Under the pieces are notes generated by a model. The model made no database searches. It was not told where the DNA came from and saw nothing but the letters and a program-made list of their open reading frames with translations. This document shows positions 1 through 8,214 of a DNA stretch of 64,000 nt, in pieces. Positions within the stretch are counted from its first letter, which is position 1. The number at the start of each line of letters is the position of its first letter. The DNA is from Ciceribacter sp. T2.26MG-112.2 (GTDB lineage Bacteria; Pseudomonadota; Alphaproteobacteria; Rhizobiales; Rhizobiaceae): the NCBI RefSeq assembly GCF_900492205.1, contig NZ_UEYQ01000009.1, positions 1 to 64,000 of the forward strand. Direction: 5' to 3'. Position numbers and translations under genes: made by a program.

Positions 1-1908
1 TTCGAGACCTGGCTCGCCTCGGCCGCCGCCGGAGGAAAAGCCGGAGGACGAGCTCTTAGGCGGCTCGGGGATGGTGGAGGCGATGGTCGAGGCCATGGAG
101 CTCGTGAAGCCGCCGATGCGGCCACCGAAATCGCCGGGATGGCTGCCGTGATACCAGGCCGGCTGGTAGCTTGCGGCAGCCGCTCCGGCGGCGGCCGAGG
201 CGAGCCAGGTCTCGAAGGTGCGCGTCCAGGGTTTTTCCACGCCGAGCGCCACCGCATAGGGCAGCAATGTCTCGAAATGCTGCGGTGACATCTTTGGCGC
301 TCCCTGCATGTTGAGCCGGTCCTTCTCGGCCAGCGTCAGGTAGGTGCGCAGGCCCTCGATGCCGTCCATCAGCTTGCGGCCGGTGGGGGTTGGTGCGCCC
401 ATCAGGACGAAGAACAACCCGTTGAGCAGCACGATGCCGCCGACGCCGACCAGCGCCGGCAATTGATGGATCTCGGAAAAGTCGATGAAGATCGCCAGAA
501 GCGTGAAGGCCGCCATGCCGAGCGCGACGAAACCGATGATCGCCAGGCCGATGATCGAGATGATGCGTACGACCAGCGGCGCACCCCGCCGCGCGCCCTT
601 TCCGAGCCGGACGGCGAAGATCGCGAGAAAGATGCCGATCATGATCGGGGCGAACATCAGGCCGATCGTGTCTTCGGTCAGCGAGCCGAAGATCAGCAGG
701 GCGGCGAGCGAGGCGACGCTGAGCGCGACACCGCCGAAAATATAGCCGGTATTGGCCTGATAGTACTTGCCGCGATGTTCCTTCTCGATCGCCTTGCGGA
801 ACTTGGTTCCGACCGACTGAACCCGCTTGCCGTTCGCCTTGTCGATGGTGAGACTGTCGCCTGGCTCACCGAGCGCGGCGATCAGGCTCGCCTGCCCGGC
901 GGGCAGCTTCCCGCTAACCGGCTTTTCCGTGCGGTGGACCGTGATCGAGCGTTCCAGATCGTCGAGCACGACATAGCCCTTGACCGCGAGATCGATCAGC
1001 GAGGCTGACAGCGCCGTCCAGCCCTCGCCGGAAAAGCCTTTGTTGTCGATATAGTTGACCAGCGCCGGCGAGATGCCGTCGGGTGCATCCCAGCGCGGCA
1101 CCATGACGCCCGCTTCCGGGTCGCGGCCGACCGCGATCCAGGAGCGCAGGTAGTAGAGGAAGACGAGGCCGAGGCCGCCCAGCCCTAAAATGGAGTTGAT
1201 ATTGTCGCGCAGCCACCACCAAGTGGCCCGCTCGCTCGAGGGAGCAGAGACGGCGCCCTTCGGCAGGCCGACAACGATGGTCAAGCCGTTGCCGATGCCA
1301 AGCCGCTCGGTCGTCTCGAAATAAGCTCCGTCAGGTGTCTGCTGATAACGGGCATTGGTTTCCGTCGAGCCCTGATAGCCGGTGTAGTAGGCCGTCTGGG
1401 TCGGTCTTACGCCATTCGGCAGGACAACATTGGCGGAGGCTTCGAGGATCGGAAACCGCCAGCCATTGCCGGTGACGTTCCAGTAGAGTTCGTCATGGTC
1501 GTCGAAATAGCGGATCTGCCGACCGGTCTTATAGGTGATGGTATAAGTGTAGTCGCCCGGATCGAGCAGGACCTCGGCGGAACCGGCATAGATGCGAATA
1601 CCGCCTGAAATGCTCTCGGTGTGATAGTCCTCGGGCTCGCCGTCGCGCTCGACCGAAACGAGATCGAAATCGACCTCGATGCGCCGACCTTCCGCGTCTT
1701 CGGCATAGAGCGGAAAGTCGCGGAAGATGCCGCGCTTGATTTCCTGGCCCTCGGCGCGAACGGTGATCGTTTCGGTCACGCTGAGCGTCGCATCCGGCGC
1801 GACCACGATGTCGGCGTGATAGTCGCGGATGACCTCCGCAGCCGAAGCCTGCCCGGCCGCAGCAAGAAGGACGAGGACTGCTGTCAGGAGGCCGAGCATC
1901 TTGTTCAT
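1..1908 (-). CDS. DUF2207 family membrane protein (C-terminus cut by window edge)
   Basis: The reading frame is open from an ATG at 1908 to the left edge, giving 636 codons without the stop. A signal peptide of about 23 residues (ending ASA) is followed by a beta-rich extracytoplasmic domain, a membrane segment near residues 238-256, a cytoplasmic stretch, and four or so hydrophobic segments between about 385 and 500. The visible end is rich in Ser and Gly (SSSSGFSSGGG), as is usual for DUF2207 proteins. The ATG lies 5 bases after the aroA stop, with an AGGA Shine-Dalgarno inside the end of aroA, so translational coupling is likely. DUF2207 proteins commonly occur with LemA, which lies two genes upstream here. 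Biochemical function is unknown; an envelope role is inferred. Confidence 0.85.
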   Translation of the reverse strand, partial: MNKMLGLLTAVLVLLAAAGQASAAEVIRDYHADIVVAPDATLSVTETITVRAEGQEIKRGIFRDFPLYAEDAEGRRIEVDFDLVSVERDGEPEDYHTESISGGIRIYAGSAEVLLDPGDYTYTITYKTGRQIRYFDDHDELYWNVTGNGWRFPILEASANVVLPNGVRPTQTAYYTGYQGSTETNARYQQTPDGAYFETTERLGIGNGLTIVVGLPKGAVSAPSSERATWWWLRDNINSILGLGGLGLVFLYYLRSWIAVGRDPEAGVMVPRWDAPDGISPALVNYIDNKGFSGEGWTALSASLIDLAVKGYVVLDDLERSITVHRTEKPVSGKLPAGQASLIAALGEPGDSLTIDKANGKRVQSVGTKFRKAIEKEHRGKYYQANTGYIFGGVALSVASLAALLIFGSLTEDTIGLMFAPIMIGIFLAIFAVRLGKGARRGAPLVVRIISIIGLAIIGFVALGMAAFTLLAIFIDFSEIHQLPALVGVGGIVLLNGLFFVLMGAPTPTGRKLMDGIEGLRTYLTLAEKDRLNMQGAPKMSPQHFETLLPYAVALGVEKPWTRTFETWLASAAAGAAAASYQPAWYHGSHPGDFGGRIGGFTSSMASTIASTIPEPPKSSSSGFSSGGGRGEPGLE

Positions 1909-1913
1909 CTTGG

Positions 1914-3170
1914 CTATCCTTGGCTGAACCGGACACCGAGCGAGGCCAGCGCATCCCAGTAGCCGGGATAGGTCTTGGCGACGCAGCCGGGGTCGAGAAT
2001 GGTGATGTCGTGGATCTTAAGGCCTGCCAACGCAAAGCTCATGGCGATGCGATGATCGGCGAACGTGTCGATCTCGGCGGCAAGGCTCTGGCCGGCAAGC
2101 GAGGGATCTGAATGGACGATCAGATCTTCGCCCTCCTCGACCGCAAGGCCGGGGCGGATATTGTTGAGCCCGGTCGACAGCGCGCGGATACGGTCGCATT
2201 CCTTGACCCGCAGATTGGCGATGCCGACGAAGCGCACCGGCGTCTCGTTGAAGGCGGCGAGCACGGCAATCGTCGGGATGGCGTCCTGCATCTGCGAGCC
2301 GTCGATGACGGCCGGCATGTGCGGAAAAGCGGCGATGACGTCGTGGGCCTTGGCATCCGGCTGGGTGAACTGGTCGGAGGGCGTGCCGATGTCGATCGCG
2401 CCGCCGGTCAGGACCTCGGCGCCCCAGAGATAGGTGGCGGCCGAGGCGTCGGGCTCGATGTGGAAGTCGGTCGCGGTGTAGCCGGTGGGCTCGATCTGCC
2501 AGGAGGCGGCCGTCGGCTGGGAGACCTTGGCGCCGAAGGCCCGCATGGCGGCGAGCGTCAGGTCGATATAGCCGCGCGCGCCGATATCGGCGCCGGCAAG
2601 CTCGATCGTGAAGGGCTCCGACCCGCAGGCTGCGGCCATCTGCAGCGCCGAAACATATTGGCTGGACAAGCCGGCATCGATCACGACCCGGTTGCTCTTG
2701 AACACGCCCGTCGCATCAATGGTCACCGGCGGGCAGCCGGTCGGCGCCTCGATCGTCACGCCGAGCGATTTGAGGGCCTCGACCAGCGGCTTGATCGGCC
2801 GCTTGCGCATATGCTCGTCGCCATCCACCACGTAACGGCCATGACCAAGCGCCAGCGCGGCTGTGAGAAAGCGCGTGGCGGTTCCGGCATTGCCGAGGAA
2901 GAGCGGCGCTGCGGGGGGCTTGAGTTCACCCGTGCCGGTGACGATGAAGGTGGTGGCGTCGGGCTCTTCCACGGTCACGCCCATGGCCCGCAGGGCCTCC
3001 GCCATATAACGGGTGTCGTCGCTTTTCAGCGCACCGGTCAACCGGCTCGTTCCTTTGGCCAGGCCGGCTAGAAGCAGGGCGCGATTGGTGATCGATTTGG
3101 AACCCGGCGGGCTGACGCGCCCGGAAAGCGGACGGCCCGGCGGAAGGATGGTCAGTTTTTCGGTTTTCAT
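1914..3170 (-). CDS. aroA: 3-phosphoshikimate 1-carboxyvinyltransferase (EPSP synthase-like)
   Basis: This 418-residue protein has EPSP synthase signatures: PGSKSITNRALLLAG near the N-terminus, LFLGNAGTATR around residues 90-100, LRVKECDR and FADHRIAMSFALAG near the C-terminus. The enzyme transfers enolpyruvyl from PEP to shikimate 3-phosphate in chorismate synthesis. The active-site loop is GNAGTATRF, closer to class I (GNAGTAMRP) than to the Agrobacterium CP4-type class II loop (GNAATGCR). The position equivalent to E. coli Pro101 is Phe. Rhizobia often carry a class II aroA elsewhere, beside cmk, so this may be a second paralogue. It lies between lemA and the DUF2207 gene, 34 bases after lemA and 5 before DUF2207. 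Family membership is secure; whether it is the main shikimate enzyme is not known. Confidence 0.9.
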   Translation of the reverse strand: MKTEKLTILPPGRPLSGRVSPPGSKSITNRALLLAGLAKGTSRLTGALKSDDTRYMAEALRAMGVTVEEPDATTFIVTGTGELKPPAAPLFLGNAGTATRFLTAALALGHGRYVVDGDEHMRKRPIKPLVEALKSLGVTIEAPTGCPPVTIDATGVFKSNRVVIDAGLSSQYVSALQMAAACGSEPFTIELAGADIGARGYIDLTLAAMRAFGAKVSQPTAASWQIEPTGYTATDFHIEPDASAATYLWGAEVLTGGAIDIGTPSDQFTQPDAKAHDVIAAFPHMPAVIDGSQMQDAIPTIAVLAAFNETPVRFVGIANLRVKECDRIRALSTGLNNIRPGLAVEEGEDLIVHSDPSLAGQSLAAEIDTFADHRIAMSFALAGLKIHDITILDPGCVAKTYPGYWDALASLGVRFSQG

Positions 3171-3204
3171 GCTGTGTCTCGAAGCGGACGGAACGCGACC
3201 GCGC

Positions 3205-3756
3205 TTAGAATTTCACCGTGGGGACCGCACGATCGGCGTCGTTGGCGATCTCGAAATAGCCGGCCTTGGAAAAACCGAACTGGCTGGCGACGAGGTTGGA
3301 CGGGAAGCTGTCGACCTTCACGTTCAGGTCGCGCGCTGCACCGTTATAGTAGCGTCGCGACATCTGGATTTCGCCTTCGATCGCATCGAGCGAACGATGC
3401 AGTTCCATGAAGTTCTCGTTGGCCTTGAGTTCCGGATAGGCTTCTGCCAGAGCGACGATCCTGCCGAGCGCCTGGCCGAGAAGCCCTTCCGCCGCCGCCC
3501 GGCCTGCGACATCGCCGGCCGGCACGGCCTGGGCGCGGTTCCTCAGTTCGACCACTTCCTCGAAGGTCGATTTCTCGTGGGCGGCATAGCCCTTCACGGT
3601 CTCAATGAGGTTGGGGATGAGGTCGGCGCGGCGCTTCAGCTGGACATCGATGCCGGACCAGGCTTCCTCGGTCATCTGCCTGGATTTGACCAGGCCGTTG
3701 TAGACCATCACGGCATAGAGGGCGACGATAACGAGAACAGCAAGCGTGATATACAT
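3205..3756 (-). CDS. lemA: LemA family protein
   Basis: The 183-residue protein opens with one hydrophobic helix (LAVLVIVALYAVMVYNGLV) followed by the LemA fold: QMTEEAWSGIDVQLKRRADL, LIPNLIETVKGYAAHEKSTF, and a C-terminal LNVKVDSFPSNLVASQFGF. These are the family's most conserved blocks, and the length is normal. LemA proteins are small membrane-anchored helical proteins of unknown mechanism, often encoded beside DUF2207 or TPM-domain proteins. Here aroA separates lemA from DUF2207, but all three share strand and short spacing, so one transcription unit is likely. The ATG at 3756 starts just before the membrane helix. Confidence 0.93.
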   Translation of the reverse strand: MYITLAVLVIVALYAVMVYNGLVKSRQMTEEAWSGIDVQLKRRADLIPNLIETVKGYAAHEKSTFEEVVELRNRAQAVPAGDVAGRAAAEGLLGQALGRIVALAEAYPELKANENFMELHRSLDAIEGEIQMSRRYYNGAARDLNVKVDSFPSNLVASQFGFSKAGYFEIANDADRAVPTVKF

Positions 3757-3824
3757 GGCAATGCTCCGGCCGATGCTAGGATAGGCGGACCTTAGGCGTT
3801 CGCTTAAGGAAAGTCATCAGCGGA

Positions 3825-4562
3825 TCATGGGGCCGCAGTACCTTCCTCGGGGGGTGATGTCGGCCCCTCGGCTTCGGCAAGCTCGCGCAAGGCGAGTTCC
3901 TGTCCGGGCAAGACCAGGTGCATATAGGCATGGGTCAGCATCAGCAGGACCAGATGGGCGATAGCGCCGAACGCGGCGATCTGCATCAGCCTCTGGCTGG
4001 CGGCCGGATCGGAGAAGCCATCGAGCGGCGCGGCGCTGACGATCCGCCAAAGGCCAAGGACAAGCACGCCGGAGAGGACCATGCCGGTCGGATACCATGG
4101 AAAGGCCGGGGGGGGCCGCTCCTCCTGGCCGGCGGAAAACGCCTCGATGTCCTTGAGGGTAAAGATCGTCACCCACAGATTGGCGATCGGTACGAGGAAG
4201 CCCAGGACTGCCACCCAAGGGGTATAGCGGACACTGTCCCGCCGTATGGCACGCGCCAGCTTCACGGAGAGCCAGATCCAGCGCAGGAAGAACAGGATGG
4301 TGAGGAGCTGGAGTAGGGCCAGGCAGAGGTCGAAGGGGCCCGAGACGGCGAGCACCATCTGGAAGAGCGGGCTCTCGGCACCGGTACGGAAGGCGGAGCC
4401 GGTCTTTTCGACCACATAGCTGACGAAGGCGAGATAGAGATAGAACCCTGCCGTCAGGGCCAGCATGGCGCCGCTCGCGCAGGCCGTCACGGTCCAGGCG
4501 CGGCGAGCCCATGCCAGGCCGCCGGCCAGGGACTTCGCCGGAATGATCCGGCTTTGGCTCAT
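3825..4562 (-). CDS. DUF4328-like integral membrane protein
   Basis: I place the start at the ATG at 4562, whose ATGA overlaps the glyQ stop by 4 bases; an upstream in-frame start at 4724 would run antisense-like through glyQ and gives an Arg/Pro-rich shadow sequence. The 245-residue protein has about five hydrophobic stretches. Its central block [19 protein letters not shown] resembles the DUF4328 signature (TPGW..G.FF.PI.NLWKP), with a following charged loop. The C-terminus is short, acidic and proline-containing. Function is unknown. The overlap with glyQ implies co-translation, and the gene continues the leftward cluster towards lemA. Confidence 0.75.
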   Translation of the reverse strand: MSQSRIIPAKSLAGGLAWARRAWTVTACASGAMLALTAGFYLYLAFVSYVVEKTGSAFRTGAESPLFQMVLAVSGPFDLCLALLQLLTILFFLRWIWLSVKLARAIRRDSVRYTPWVAVLGFLVPIANLWVTIFTLKDIEAFSAGQEERPPPAFPWYPTGMVLSGVLVLGLWRIVSAAPLDGFSDPAASQRLMQIAAFGAIAHLVLLMLTHAYMHLVLPGQELALRELAEAEGPTSPPEEGTAAP

Positions 4563-5518
4563 GCGGCCTTGCCGAAATTCACCCCGCCGGCATCGGTCAG
4601 CAGGAAGGCTTCGCCGCAGGCCTTGGCCAGGGTGCGGACACGCAGGATATAGCTCTGCCGCTCGGTGACGGAAATGACGCCGCGGGCGTCCAGGAGGTTG
4701 AAGACGTGGGAGGCCTTGATGCACTGGTCATAGGCCGGGAAGACGCATTTGTGCAGGCGCTGGTTGTCGTTCTCGCCAGGAGCGCCGGCCGAAAGCAGCG
4801 CCTGACATTCCTTCTCGGCGTCGATGAAATGCCGGTGCAGCATTTCGGTATTGGCGAATTCGAAATTGTGCCGCGAATATTCCTGCTCGGCCTGCAGGAA
4901 GACCTCGCCATAGGAGATCTTCTCCTCGCCCTCGCGACCGTTGAAGTTGAGGTCGTAGACGTTGTCGACGCCCTGGACATACATGGCCAGCCGCTCGAGG
5001 CCATAGGTCAGCTCGCCTGCGACCGGCGAGCATTCGATGCCGCAAACCTGCTGGAAGTAGGTGAACTGCGAGACTTCCATGCCGTCGCACCAGCACTCCC
5101 AGCCAAGGCCCCAGGCGCCCAGCGTCGGGCTTTCCCAATCGTCCTCGACGAAGCGGATATCGTGCAGTAGCGGGTCGAGGCCGATCGCGGCGAGCGAGCC
5201 GAGATAGAGCTCCTGCAGGTTCGACGGGTTCGGCTTCAGGATGACCTGATACTGGTAGTAATGCTGAAGACGGTTCGGGTTTTCGCCGTAGCGGCCATCG
5301 GACGGGCGGCGGGACGGCTGGACATAGGCGGCCTTCCACGGCTTGGGGCCGAGCGCGCGCAGCGTGGTCGCCGGGTGGAAGGTACCGGCGCCCACTTCCA
5401 TGTCATAGGGCTGGAGAACGGCGCAGCCCTTGTCGGCCCAATAGTTGTGCAGCGTCAGGATCAGGGCCTGGAACGAGCGCTTGGGGTCCATATGCGGGGC
5501 GAGGCTGGTCTCGGTCAT
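4559..5518 (-). CDS. glyQ: Glycyl-tRNA synthetase alpha subunit
   Basis: This 319-residue protein is the catalytic alpha chain of the heterotetrameric bacterial GlyRS. Recognised blocks include [59 protein letters not shown], and [20 protein letters not shown]. The start is the ATG at 5518; the frame extends upstream to 5689 but that extension is not family-like. The beta subunit gene glyS, normally next to glyQ, is not among the genes in the 4.5 kb downstream and must lie beyond the left edge or elsewhere. The stop overlaps the start of the DUF4328-like gene (ATGA). Confidence 0.97.
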   Translation of the reverse strand: MTETSLAPHMDPKRSFQALILTLHNYWADKGCAVLQPYDMEVGAGTFHPATTLRALGPKPWKAAYVQPSRRPSDGRYGENPNRLQHYYQYQVILKPNPSNLQELYLGSLAAIGLDPLLHDIRFVEDDWESPTLGAWGLGWECWCDGMEVSQFTYFQQVCGIECSPVAGELTYGLERLAMYVQGVDNVYDLNFNGREGEEKISYGEVFLQAEQEYSRHNFEFANTEMLHRHFIDAEKECQALLSAGAPGENDNQRLHKCVFPAYDQCIKASHVFNLLDARGVISVTERQSYILRVRTLAKACGEAFLLTDAGGVNFGKAA

Positions 5519-5620
5519 GGGATCTGTCGTCCGGAACTTGTCTTCGAGGATGGTCCGTCTGGTGCCATGCCGGGGGCGGACGGTCAAGTCATGCGTGACG
5601 GATGCGCTCTTGCCGCGACA

Positions 5621-5649
5621 TTGTTTGCAGCAAGGACAAATGCTATTTT
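5621..5649 (+). promoter_or_regulatory. Candidate promoter of the parDE-type module
   Basis: TTGTTT (5621-5626) and TATTTT (5644-5649) are separated by exactly 17 bases and lie 24 bases before the antitoxin ATG. A small inverted repeat, ACAAA-N7-TTTGT (5636-5652), overlaps the -10 region, as expected for autoregulation by a ribbon-helix-helix antitoxin. Matches to consensus are partial; this is inference. Confidence 0.4.
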
Positions 5650-5672
5650 TGTTCTCGCTGCGGGAGAGCCCC

Positions 5673-5948
5673 ATGACCATCAAGACCACGATCGCCCTTT
5701 CGGAAGACCATTTGCGCTACGCTGCAAAGCTGGTGGCGGAAGGACAGTATCCGTCGATCTCCAGTGTGATCGAGGCGGGCCTCGAGCAGATGAGGGCCGC
5801 CGAGAGCGAACAGGATCCAGTTTCCGCGATGGCTGACGAGATCAACCGCCGGATGGAACTGCCGCGCGACCAGTGGATTTCGATGGAGGGCGATACGATG
5901 TTCGACGATATCGAAGCCTATATTCAAACAAAGCTCGCCAAGGGTTAG
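5673..5948 (+). CDS. Type II antitoxin, ParD/CopG ribbon-helix-helix family
   Basis: The 91-residue protein begins [20 protein letters not shown], a ribbon-helix-helix DNA-binding N-terminus, followed by [16 protein letters not shown] as the second helix of the fold and an acidic C-terminal half that would wrap the toxin. The ATG at 5673 has a purine-rich GGGAGAG upstream. The stop lies 2 bases before the GTG of the toxin frame, the usual antitoxin-first layout. The partner toxin is frameshifted, so this antitoxin may be an orphan that now serves only as an autorepressor or to neutralise related toxins. Confidence 0.88.
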   Translation: MTIKTTIALSEDHLRYAAKLVAEGQYPSISSVIEAGLEQMRAAESEQDPVSAMADEINRRMELPRDQWISMEGDTMFDDIEAYIQTKLAKG

Positions 5949-5950
5949 CT

Positions 5951-6266
5951 GTGCGTTACAAGGTCGATCGTCACCCTCTTGTGCGACGCGACCTGATGGA
6001 GATTACACGTCTGGTCGGCGATTATGCTGGATATGACGTATCTCGAAGCAAGATGGCCGAGTTCAGACAAGCGACCAGACAGTTCGAAGATTTTCCCCAC
6101 ATCGGCACTTTGCGCCGCGACATTCGTCCAAATCTGCGCGCCATCCCCGCCCGCGGGCAAGGGCGTCATCTGCTTCACCGTCGACGACGATCACCGAACC
6201 GTGCTGATCATTGCGATCACCTATGGCGGAGCCGACTGGTCAAGCCGCGTGGCGGAGCGGAATTAG
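5951..6266 (+). pseudogene. ParE/RelE-type toxin, broken by a single-base frameshift
   Basis: From GTG at 5951 (AAGGG ribosome site just upstream) the frame reads VRYKVDRHPLVRRDLMEI to NLRAIPA, a typical RelE/ParE N-terminus. At about 6149-6153 the family sequence jumps to the next frame, GKGVICFTVDDDHRTVLII and ITYGGADWSSRVAERN, ending at TAG 6264-6266. The span is 316 bases, one more than a multiple of three; removing one C from the CCCGCCCGC stretch restores a continuous 104-residue toxin reading IPAAGKGVI. The unshifted frame instead runs on through unrelated sequence. The gene is therefore disrupted, or there is a sequencing error in a C-rich run. Confidence 0.8.
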
Positions 6267-6295
6267 GAGCCGCGCTCGCTCCTGCTTTGGCCTTC

Positions 6296-6694
6296 TCAGA
6301 CGAACGGATTGACGATCTGCGGACCTCGATCGATGGTCAAGCCATGTTGCATGTCCTCAGTGAGGAAAATGTCGCAACCGGCCCGACAGGCCGCTGCCAG
6401 CATGAGACTGTCATAGAGAGAGAGACTATATCGTTCAACGATATCCAGTGCGAGGCCGTGCGTGTCGCGGTCCAGAGAAAGCACCTCCTCCGCGAGGAGG
6501 CAGATATCACTGATCGCCGAACGCACATCGGCGACGGTCATTCCGAGCTTGCGGAGGGCAACATTGCTGAACTCGTTCAGTGCTTGCGTCGACAGAATGA
6601 ACGGCTTCGCGAGACATTCCTGCGCTTTCACCGCGCGCGGGTCGTCGGTGAAGGCGTAGATCAGGATGTTCGTGTCGAGGAGCGGCGGCTTCAT
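6296..6694 (-). CDS. VapC-type PIN-domain toxin ribonuclease
   Basis: The 132-residue protein carries the full PIN acidic set: Asp7 in LLDTNILIYAF, Glu41 in ALNEFSNV, Asp95 in SLYDSLMLAAA and Asp114 in FLTEDMQHG. PIN toxins are metal-dependent RNases that often cut tRNA or rRNA. The length is normal. Its ATG overlaps the stop of the antitoxin gene by 4 bases (6691-6694), so the two are co-translated. It is convergent with the broken parDE-type pair, with only 29 bases between the two stops. No defect is visible, so this module looks functional. Confidence 0.93.
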   Translation of the reverse strand: MKPPLLDTNILIYAFTDDPRAVKAQECLAKPFILSTQALNEFSNVALRKLGMTVADVRSAISDICLLAEEVLSLDRDTHGLALDIVERYSLSLYDSLMLAAACRAGCDIFLTEDMQHGLTIDRGPQIVNPFV

Positions 6695-6927
6695 TTCCGT
6701 CGCTCGTTGGCCGCCTCCCGATCAAATTTCCAGTCGGCAGGCAGTTTGATCTTCGAACCGCGGATGCGCGCGAGCGCCTGCTCACGGCTGTCATCGCGTT
6801 CGATGTCGAATGTCCTGTCATCGCTCACACGAACATTGATCTCATCGCCGGCCTTTAGATCGAGAGCTTCGGCCACTGCCGACGGTATGCGGATGGCGAG
6901 GCTGTTACCCCATTTAGCGACCTGCAT
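6691..6927 (-). CDS. VapB-type antitoxin, AbrB/MazE-like
   Basis: The 78-residue protein starts MQVAKWGNSLAIRIPSAVAE, a swapped-hairpin AbrB DNA-binding domain (the WGNSLAIRIP block is diagnostic), and continues with LDLKAGDEINVRV. The C-terminal part (KIKLPADWKFDRE) is the region that would bind the PIN toxin. It is the first gene of the leftward operon and overlaps vapC by 4 bases. An inverted repeat 26 bases upstream of its ATG is a good candidate for its own operator. Confidence 0.92.
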   Translation of the reverse strand: MQVAKWGNSLAIRIPSAVAEALDLKAGDEINVRVSDDRTFDIERDDSREQALARIRGSKIKLPADWKFDREAANERRK

Positions 6928-6952
6928 CAGGACCTCCAGGATAAACCCGCAA

Positions 6953-6967
6953 CAATGTATATCATTG
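6953..6967. promoter_or_regulatory. Candidate VapB autoregulatory operator
   Basis: CAATG-TATAT-CATTG is a perfect 5-bp inverted repeat with an AT-rich centre, 26 bases upstream of the vapB ATG and overlapping where a -10 element would sit. AbrB-type antitoxins bind such palindromes in their own promoters; assignment here is inference. Confidence 0.4.
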
Positions 6968-6990
6968 CGGCCTGGCGGACAACGAGATCC

Positions 6991-7185
6991 TCACTCCTCC
7001 TCCTCGCGCTTCACCCGATACTCTCCGGTCACCTCGTCCTTGACCAGCGTGCCCATGGCGCCGGTTTGGCGCTCCCTCTCGGCAGCCTTCGATTTCGCCT
7101 GAAGCTTCTCGGCATCGGACACGAAGCGGCGATAGAGGAAATAGGCGCCGCCGATCAGAATGACGAAAAAGATGATCCGCGACAT
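6991..7185 (-). CDS. Small conserved single-span membrane protein
   Basis: A 64-residue protein with an N-terminal membrane helix (IIFFVILIGGAYFLYRRFV) followed by a charged helix (DAEKLQAKSKAAERERQ) and a short tail, LVKDEVTGEYRVKREEEE. The tail phrase LVKDEVTGEYRV is family-like for small rhizobial hypothetical proteins. The ATG lies 14 bases after the S49 peptidase stop on the same strand, so it is probably the second gene of that transcription unit. I do not know its function; a role with the neighbouring membrane-associated peptidase is only a guess. Confidence 0.7.
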   Translation of the reverse strand: MSRIIFFVILIGGAYFLYRRFVSDAEKLQAKSKAAERERQTGAMGTLVKDEVTGEYRVKREEEE

Positions 7186-7199
7186 GTTTCCTCACGCTG

Positions 7200-8066
7200 T
7201 CAGAGCCCGTAACGGCTCCACAATGCCTTTTCTTCCAGCGTCTCGGCAAGCCCCGACACGGCGGCTGCCGCCATCTGCTCCATGCCGGCGCCTTTTGCGC
7301 CGACGCCGGGCAGCTTGCGTCCGAAGAAATCCTTGGCGCCCGAGACCAGTTCCAGCTTGGCATCCCCGCCATAGCGCTTCTTGATCTCCGCGCGCATGTC
7401 GCCGAGACTGTCGACGAGGCCGAGTTCGAGGCCGCGCCGGCCGGTCCAGAACAGGCCGGAAAAAATGTCCGCATGGTCGGCCAGCGCGCTGCCGCGACGG
7501 GACTTCACCATGTCGATGAAGATCTCATGGATCTCGACCTGCAGCGACTTCAGATAGTCGATGTCGCTTTCCTTCTCCGGCTGGAACGGATCAAGGATCA
7601 CCTTGTTTTCGCCGGCGGTATAGACGCGGCGCTCGACGCCGATCTTCTTCAAGAGTTCTGGGAAGCCGAAGCCGCCGGAGACGACGCCGATCGAGCCGAC
7701 GATCGAGGTGGCATCGGCGAAGATTTCGTCTCCCGCCAAGGCGATCATGTAACCGCCGGAAGCCGCGACATCCTCGACGAAGACCAGAACGCGCTTGTTC
7801 TTTTCCTCGGCCAGCGCCCGGATGCGGTCGAAAATCATCCGCGACTGTACCGGGGAGCCGCCGGGCGAATTAATCGACAACACGACGGCGGGGCTGCCCT
7901 TCTTTGAAAATGCCTTCTCCAGTGCCGGTGCGACGCTTGCCAGGTTGAGTTGCTGCTTGAAACGGCTGCCGCCGCTCATGATCGCGCCGTGCAGGCGCAC
8001 GACCGGGATCACCAGCCCGTCATTGCGGAACCGCTTCGGTACCAAACGCTTGAGAACACCGGCCAT
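7200..8066 (-). CDS. sppA: S49 family peptidase (SppA/SohB-like)
   Basis: This 288-residue serine protease has the S49 core without the extra N-terminal domain of E. coli SppA. The nucleophile is Ser103 in VEDVAASGGYMIAL, and the general base is probably Lys155 in YTAGENKVILDPF. Their separation of 52 residues equals that of Ser147/Lys199 in Bacillus subtilis SppA. SINSPGG (residues 64-70) is the conserved oxyanion-side block. Family members degrade signal peptides or regulate membrane proteins. No N-terminal membrane anchor is evident (it starts MAGVLKRLVPKRF), so it may be peripheral. It is divergent from mntH. Confidence 0.92.
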   Translation of the reverse strand: MAGVLKRLVPKRFRNDGLVIPVVRLHGAIMSGGSRFKQQLNLASVAPALEKAFSKKGSPAVVLSINSPGGSPVQSRMIFDRIRALAEEKNKRVLVFVEDVAASGGYMIALAGDEIFADATSIVGSIGVVSGGFGFPELLKKIGVERRVYTAGENKVILDPFQPEKESDIDYLKSLQVEIHEIFIDMVKSRRGSALADHADIFSGLFWTGRRGLELGLVDSLGDMRAEIKKRYGGDAKLELVSGAKDFFGRKLPGVGAKGAGMEQMAAAAVSGLAETLEEKALWSRYGL

Positions 8067-8199
8067 TCACATCTCCTGCTGCATCTTCCTGGAACGCTGA
8101 TGTATGTATTGCGCGCGCAAACACAATGGCCTGACGCAGATCTGCGTGCGGTAGCGGCCTCAAGCCCTTGCGCTGCGGCGCAATAGAGCATAGCCTTCT

Positions 8200-8214
8200 T
8201 GCGAATTATTCGCA
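8200..8214. promoter_or_regulatory. Perfect 7-1-7 palindrome upstream of mntH (Fur-family-like operator)
   Basis: TGCGAAT-T-ATTCGCA is an exact 15-bp palindrome ending 28 bases before the mntH ATG. The 7-1-7 layout is typical of Fur-family operators; in rhizobia the Fur homologue Mur controls manganese uptake. The regulator assignment is inference. Confidence 0.55.
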
